In this document: positions 6,925 through 9,217 of the stretch, in pieces
How the letters are laid out: each line of letters opens with the position of its first letter
Position numbering within the stretch: position 1 is the stretch's first letter
Source of the DNA: Spirochaetaceae bacterium
GTDB lineage: Bacteria > Spirochaetota > Spirochaetia > Treponematales > Breznakiellaceae
NCBI GenBank assembly: GCA_031278295.1
Contig: JAITKQ010000051.1
Location: forward strand, 1-9,217
Reading direction: 5' to 3'
Length of the DNA: 9,217 nucleotides
Notes under the pieces: generated by a model
What the model was told of the DNA's origin: nothing
Database searches by the model: none
What the model saw: the letters and a program-made list of their open reading frames with translations, nothing else
Program-made: the position numbers and the translations under genes

Positions 6925-8174
6925 CAAACAAACCTAACAGGTCCGGACGGCGCGTCCAATTCTGACAGTATAGACCGCATACCATCGGCCAGATATTCCG
7001 TAGAAAACAACTTTAACCCGTTCATAATATTCCGCCTCTGGGTATTATAACGCCCACCCCCCCCCCCCCCTACATTCAATACAACTTTTCTGATGACCAC
7101 GGCCATCTCATCAAGGTTATCACACAGATAACCAATATCACCCATCTTGTCGAACACATAATCAAAATACGGATTATGCAGGGCGATGACCGGTTTTAAA
7201 TGGCCCAAAGCCTCAAGCAGGGCGCCGCTTGCGGTAAACAGGTAGGAATTTGAGGGATAAAAAAATACGCAGAAATCCATCATGCTGATATAGGCGTCCC
7301 ATCTTTCGGGCAATAAACATCCGGGTTCTGTCAGGAATTTTATTTTACTCCCGTCCGGAATTTTTATGCCCCCGGCTTTACCTTCGCCGTCAACTATAGC
7401 CCTGGAATGCAGTTCAAAATTCTCAGGCATTTCCGCAAGTTTTTTTTCCAGAACAAGCATCATGGAAACATCCAGTCCGACATTTGCGCTGCTGATGGCG
7501 GCAAATTTCTCAGGCGGGGAGCTAGCTATATTTATCGGCGCCGTACCGTCGAAACATGGTAAACGGGGGAGATCAAGGGATTTAAACCTGAGTTTAGGCC
7601 GTATTTTGGCAATTTCACGGAGGATGCTTTCTCCAAAGACAATCTGGACATGGGCCTTAATTTCCCATTCCAGCGAACGCCAGAACCACCAGACCGGCTT
7701 AAGGGCAGGTATACGCTGGTTTATTTCTTTTTCTATGGAGTGAAAAAAGAATACAATCTTTTGCTTTCGTTGAAAGAGCTTTGCAAAAAGTACAATCTCC
7801 CATGTATAGCCCATGCAAACGATATATTCCGGTTTTTTCTTCCCGATTTTTCGCATCATAGCAGAGTCCCAAAACACCTCGGCCAGCCATTCCAGGCGGT
7901 TTACCGGGCTTTTTGGAAGATCGATGTTTATTTGTTCAAATTTTGCGCGAAAATGTTGTTTTACAAAATCACCGTGCGTCTTTTCCGTGTAAAACAGGAA
8001 TCGGTATCCGGGGAAAATTTTGGAGAATATATCAATAATTGAAGCGGCAGAATCAATGTGTGTAATACCACTACAGCGGGGTTCAAAAAACACAATCGTT
8101 TTTGGCAACCGGCGCGGGCTCTTTATTTTTCCGCACCCCAACAGTTTATTCAAAAAGTATGACAAGCCGTGCAT
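6924..8174 (-). CDS. GT-B-fold glycosyltransferase with an in-frame G14 tract (candidate phase-variable gene)
   Basis: A 416-residue cytoplasmic protein without a signal peptide, probably transferring a sugar to a surface glycan or glycolipid. The C-terminal half has the GT-B/GT4-like nucleotide-sugar pattern: aromatic-Pro-Ser, then SGALLEALGHLKPVIA (316-331) with the conserved Glu at 321, then NPYFDYVFDKMGDIGYL. The N-terminal half is a Rossmann-like half with YIVCMGYTWEIVLFAK (117-132) and KIVFFFHSIEKE (139-150). Exact family and donor cannot be read from sequence. The ATG at 8174 has GGGGAG eight bases upstream. At 7057-7070 a G14 run in the coding strand makes most of GGGGGG (369-374). 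One added base gives a stop four codons after the tract (GGG, TGG, GCG, TTA, TAA); one lost base gives a stop about 12 codons on. The last 42 residues depend on tract length. The protein resembles its family both sides of the tract in the frame given, so this copy reads as ON. Confidence 0.82.
   Translation of the reverse strand: MHGLSYFLNKLLGCGKIKSPRRLPKTIVFFEPRCSGITHIDSAASIIDIFSKIFPGYRFLFYTEKTHGDFVKQHFRAKFEQINIDLPKSPVNRLEWLAEVFWDSAMMRKIGKKKPEYIVCMGYTWEIVLFAKLFQRKQKIVFFFHSIEKEINQRIPALKPVWWFWRSLEWEIKAHVQIVFGESILREIAKIRPKLRFKSLDLPRLPCFDGTAPINIASSPPEKFAAISSANVGLDVSMMLVLEKKLAEMPENFELHSRAIVDGEGKAGGIKIPDGSKIKFLTEPGCLLPERWDAYISMMDFCVFFYPSNSYLFTASGALLEALGHLKPVIALHNPYFDYVFDKMGDIGYLCDNLDEMAVVIRKVVLNVGGGGGGRYNTQRRNIMNGLKLFSTEYLADGMRSILSELDAPSGPVRFV
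7057..7070 (-). repeat. G14 homopolymer inside the glycosyltransferase frame
   Basis: Fourteen consecutive C on the plus strand, read as G14 in the mRNA, followed by T, GGG and CGT. It encodes Gly codons at 369-374 of the glycosyltransferase. Mononucleotide runs of this length in coding DNA are typical slipped-strand mispairing sites in host-associated bacteria, including Treponema poly-G loci. Confidence 0.85.
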
Positions 8175-8206
8175 GAATGAAGCTCCCCGCCCTAACGCGC
8201 AAAATC

Positions 8207-8212
8207 AGTATA
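8207..8212 (-). promoter_or_regulatory. Candidate -10 element of the glycosyltransferase promoter
   Basis: On the minus strand TATACT stands 32 bases before the ATG at 8174, matching the -10 consensus at five of six positions. No good -35 lies 16-18 bases further upstream, so an activator or a weak promoter is possible. Confidence 0.35.
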
Positions 8213-8437
8213 AAATCCTGAGAAAATCACCGCTTCCGCTTACCACGCGAACCGCTGTCGAAGCTGAGGATTCGCGGCAGCCGGGTAAAAACCTACGGGC
8301 GCAACCTGGCGGCAAACCTCTGTGCGCTAATATTAATTTACAGACGGTATTTTGTCAAGCGTCCGCGTTGCATCATCAAAAATGTTACCGAAAAGAGGCC
8401 GTGCCTCAAATTGAAAATGTTACCCAAATTATAATAA

Positions 8438-8459
8438 GGACGCTCGAAGGAGGGCGTCC
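8438..8459 (+). promoter_or_regulatory. Hairpin with the transposase SD in its loop
   Basis: GGACGC (8438-8443) pairs with GCGTCC (8454-8459). The loop holds the strong SD AAGGAGG (8447-8453), eight bases before the ATG at 8462. Such a structure could limit translation of the transposase. Confidence 0.45.
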
Positions 8460-8461
8460 GA

Positions 8462-8922
8462 ATGGGGTTAAACATGAAAGAAAAACAGGCGGTAACACGG
8501 GAATATAAAACCCGTTATCAAAAGGCGGCGAAAAAAGAAAAGCGGACTTTGCTCGACGAATTCACCCGGCTCACCGGCTATCACCGGAAATCCGCTATTC
8601 GCCTCTTAAGCGCCATGCCCGTCAGGGAAGTCCTGGTCCCCGTGGACGGTAAGCCGTTAAAACTCACCCCGTAAAAAAAGCGGCCCGCGAACCGCAAAGG
8701 GAAACGGGTCTACACCGACGAGGGCATAGCCGCCCTGCGTCTTATCGGGACCTTCTTCTGGTATAAGTGCGCCGGAAACGAAGTTTCCGCAAAATCCTTG
8801 CCCCGCTTATGCGGCAGCAGACGGGCGCTATCGCCCCATGGCCGGCCTTTCACCTCACCGGGGAAACGGCGGAAAAACTGAAAAAGATAAGCCCCGCGAC
8901 TATAGACCGGTATCTGAAACAA
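8462..8922 (+). pseudogene. Integrase-type transposase, N-terminal half, broken by a nonsense codon, a frameshift and an IS1 insertion
   Basis: The first 70 codons encode a typical N-terminal DNA-binding part: MKEKQAVTREYKTRYQKAAK, then LLDEFTRLTGYHRKSAIRLL. At 8672-8674 a TAA stands where relatives usually have Glu before KKRPANRKGKR; the frame then continues normally through VYTDEGIAALRLIGTFFWYKC to 8770. After a 17-bp inverted repeat (8773-8789) the homologous protein continues in another frame: KILAPLMRQQ to ISPATIDRYLKQ (ending about 8922). Similarity then stops. The integrase catalytic core (DDE) is missing from the window, presumably beyond the inserted IS1-family element. At least three lesions show it is dead. 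ATG at 8462 and ATG at 8474 are both possible ancestral starts; the SD favours 8462. Confidence 0.8.
8773..8789. repeat. 17-bp perfect inverted repeat inserted in the transposase remnant
   Basis: CGGAAAC, GAA, GTTTCCG: a 7-bp stem with a 3-nt loop. Removing exactly these 17 bases restores the reading frame and gives WYKCAKILAPL, as expected for the family. So it looks inserted rather than ancestral. No second copy was found in this window. Confidence 0.55.
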
Positions 8923-9217
8923 GGGAGAAGTTCTAAAATTATAGTATCAGGCGCGCGCTCCCCAAGAACCAGAGATTTATTACGAGGCCGACAGCGATGT
9001 TGCGCATCCGCCCCTTTTTCGAGAGCCGTATGCCTTTCCTAACCGACCGGGCGCGCCATGCCCTCAACGATGGACGTTTCCTTTCTGTCTTTCGCGTGAT
9101 CCTCTTCGTTGCCGTCAGCGCCTCTGACGAAAAACGCTCGTAATACGCATGGCCGCCGTCCGTATAACCCCTCCCTATCTTAAGCGGCTCAAGCGATCCC
9201 GGCGGTTTGCCAAGATT
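8923..9217 (-). mobile_element. IS1-family insertion sequence, 3' part, running off the right edge
   Basis: From about 8923 the sequence no longer matches the integrase-type transposase and instead encodes, on the minus strand, the C-terminus of an IS1-family transposase. The right terminal repeat would lie in about 8923-8938 beyond the stop; the exact end cannot be set without the other end. The element sits inside the older IS. Confidence 0.6.
8939..9217 (-). CDS. IS1-family transposase, C-terminal 92 residues (partial)
   Basis: An open frame from the window edge to TAA at 8941-8939. It shows YTDGGHAYYERF, carrying a catalytic Asp, and KTERKRPSLRAW, carrying the catalytic Glu. It continues with RSVRKGIRLSKKGRMRNIAVGLVIN, the counterpart of the usual IS1-family Arg/Lys-rich block, Ser-Lys pair and terminal VIG-like helix. 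The spacing of 24 residues between the Asp and the Glu fits IS1-type DDE enzymes. There is no stop within the visible part, but several usually conserved positions differ (for example Arg-Pro after the Glu-Arg-Lys), so it may be diverged or inactive. The N-terminus and zinc-binding part are outside the window. Confidence 0.7.
   Translation of the reverse strand, partial: NLGKPPGSLEPLKIGRGYTDGGHAYYERFSSEALTATKRITRKTERKRPSLRAWRARSVRKGIRLSKKGRMRNIAVGLVINLWFLGSARLIL

Larger units (their letters stand above)
8353..8922 (+). mobile_element. Remnant of an ISNCY-type insertion sequence, left part
   Basis: Contains the broken transposase gene and its upstream region. Two near-copies of AAAATGTTACC (within 8384-8396 and 8414-8426) precede the gene and look like subterminal transposase-binding repeats. 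The left boundary near TGTCAAG (8353-8359) is a guess from TG-type ends and was not confirmed, because the right end is outside the window. The similarity to integrase-type transposases stops at about 8922, where the IS1-family sequence begins. Confidence 0.5.

Noticed and set aside
6757..7050. Plus-strand open frame with a Pro-rich run through the C14 tract
   Set aside because: It overlaps the DUF192 end and the antisense of the glycosyltransferase. The Pro run is simply CCC codons, and no family resemblance or SD is present.
8221..8300. tRNA-like look (GGTTCGCG and CCGCGAA segments)
   Set aside because: No cloverleaf with an acceptor stem and anticodon arm could be assembled.
8020..8508. 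Plus-strand 162-codon open frame
   Set aside because: It is antisense to the glycosyltransferase start, then crosses the intergenic region and the IS leader. The composition is unlike a protein and there is no supporting SD.

Overview
The window looks like a spirochaete chromosome segment, most likely a mid-GC, gut-type Treponema. The grounds are an Smc of spirochaete style, a predicted outer-membrane beta-barrel ending in Phe, a membrane GGDEF protein of Treponema style, use of TTG starts, and IS debris. The assignment is inference from protein style and base composition; no rRNA or other taxonomic marker is present.

Layout. At the left edge (2-76) there may be the last codons of a rightward gene, followed by a GTAC-rich palindromic tract (154-196). 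Two leftward genes follow in transcription order: smc (4703 to 1740, TTG start, strong SD, plausible promoter at 4751-4780), then, after 76 nt, a secreted beta-barrel-like protein (1663 to 206). A 538-nt divergent intergenic region (4704-5241) holds the smc promoter and an inverted-repeat structure. Rightward from it lie a membrane-anchored diguanylate cyclase (5242-6309, probably starting further upstream) and, overlapping its stop codon, a DUF192 exported protein (6306-6773). Convergent to these is a leftward GT-B-type glycosyltransferase (8174 to 6924). From about 8353 to the end the window is mobile DNA: the broken 5' half of an integrase-type transposase gene, apparently interrupted by an IS1-family element whose transposase C-terminus runs off the right edge.

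The most interesting signal is a pair of 14-nt C/G homopolymers 268 bases apart. One (7057-7070) lies inside the glycosyltransferase reading frame, where it encodes most of a Gly6 run. Gain or loss of a single base would truncate the protein within a few codons. The other (6775-6788) starts one base after the DUF192 stop codon. This is the classic arrangement of a phase-variable surface-glycan contingency locus. A shorter G7 tract lies at the unclear 5' end of the cyclase gene. Secondary points are an Smc that is short and shows no canonical hinge, and a 17-bp perfect inverted repeat that exactly accounts for a frameshift in the dead transposase.
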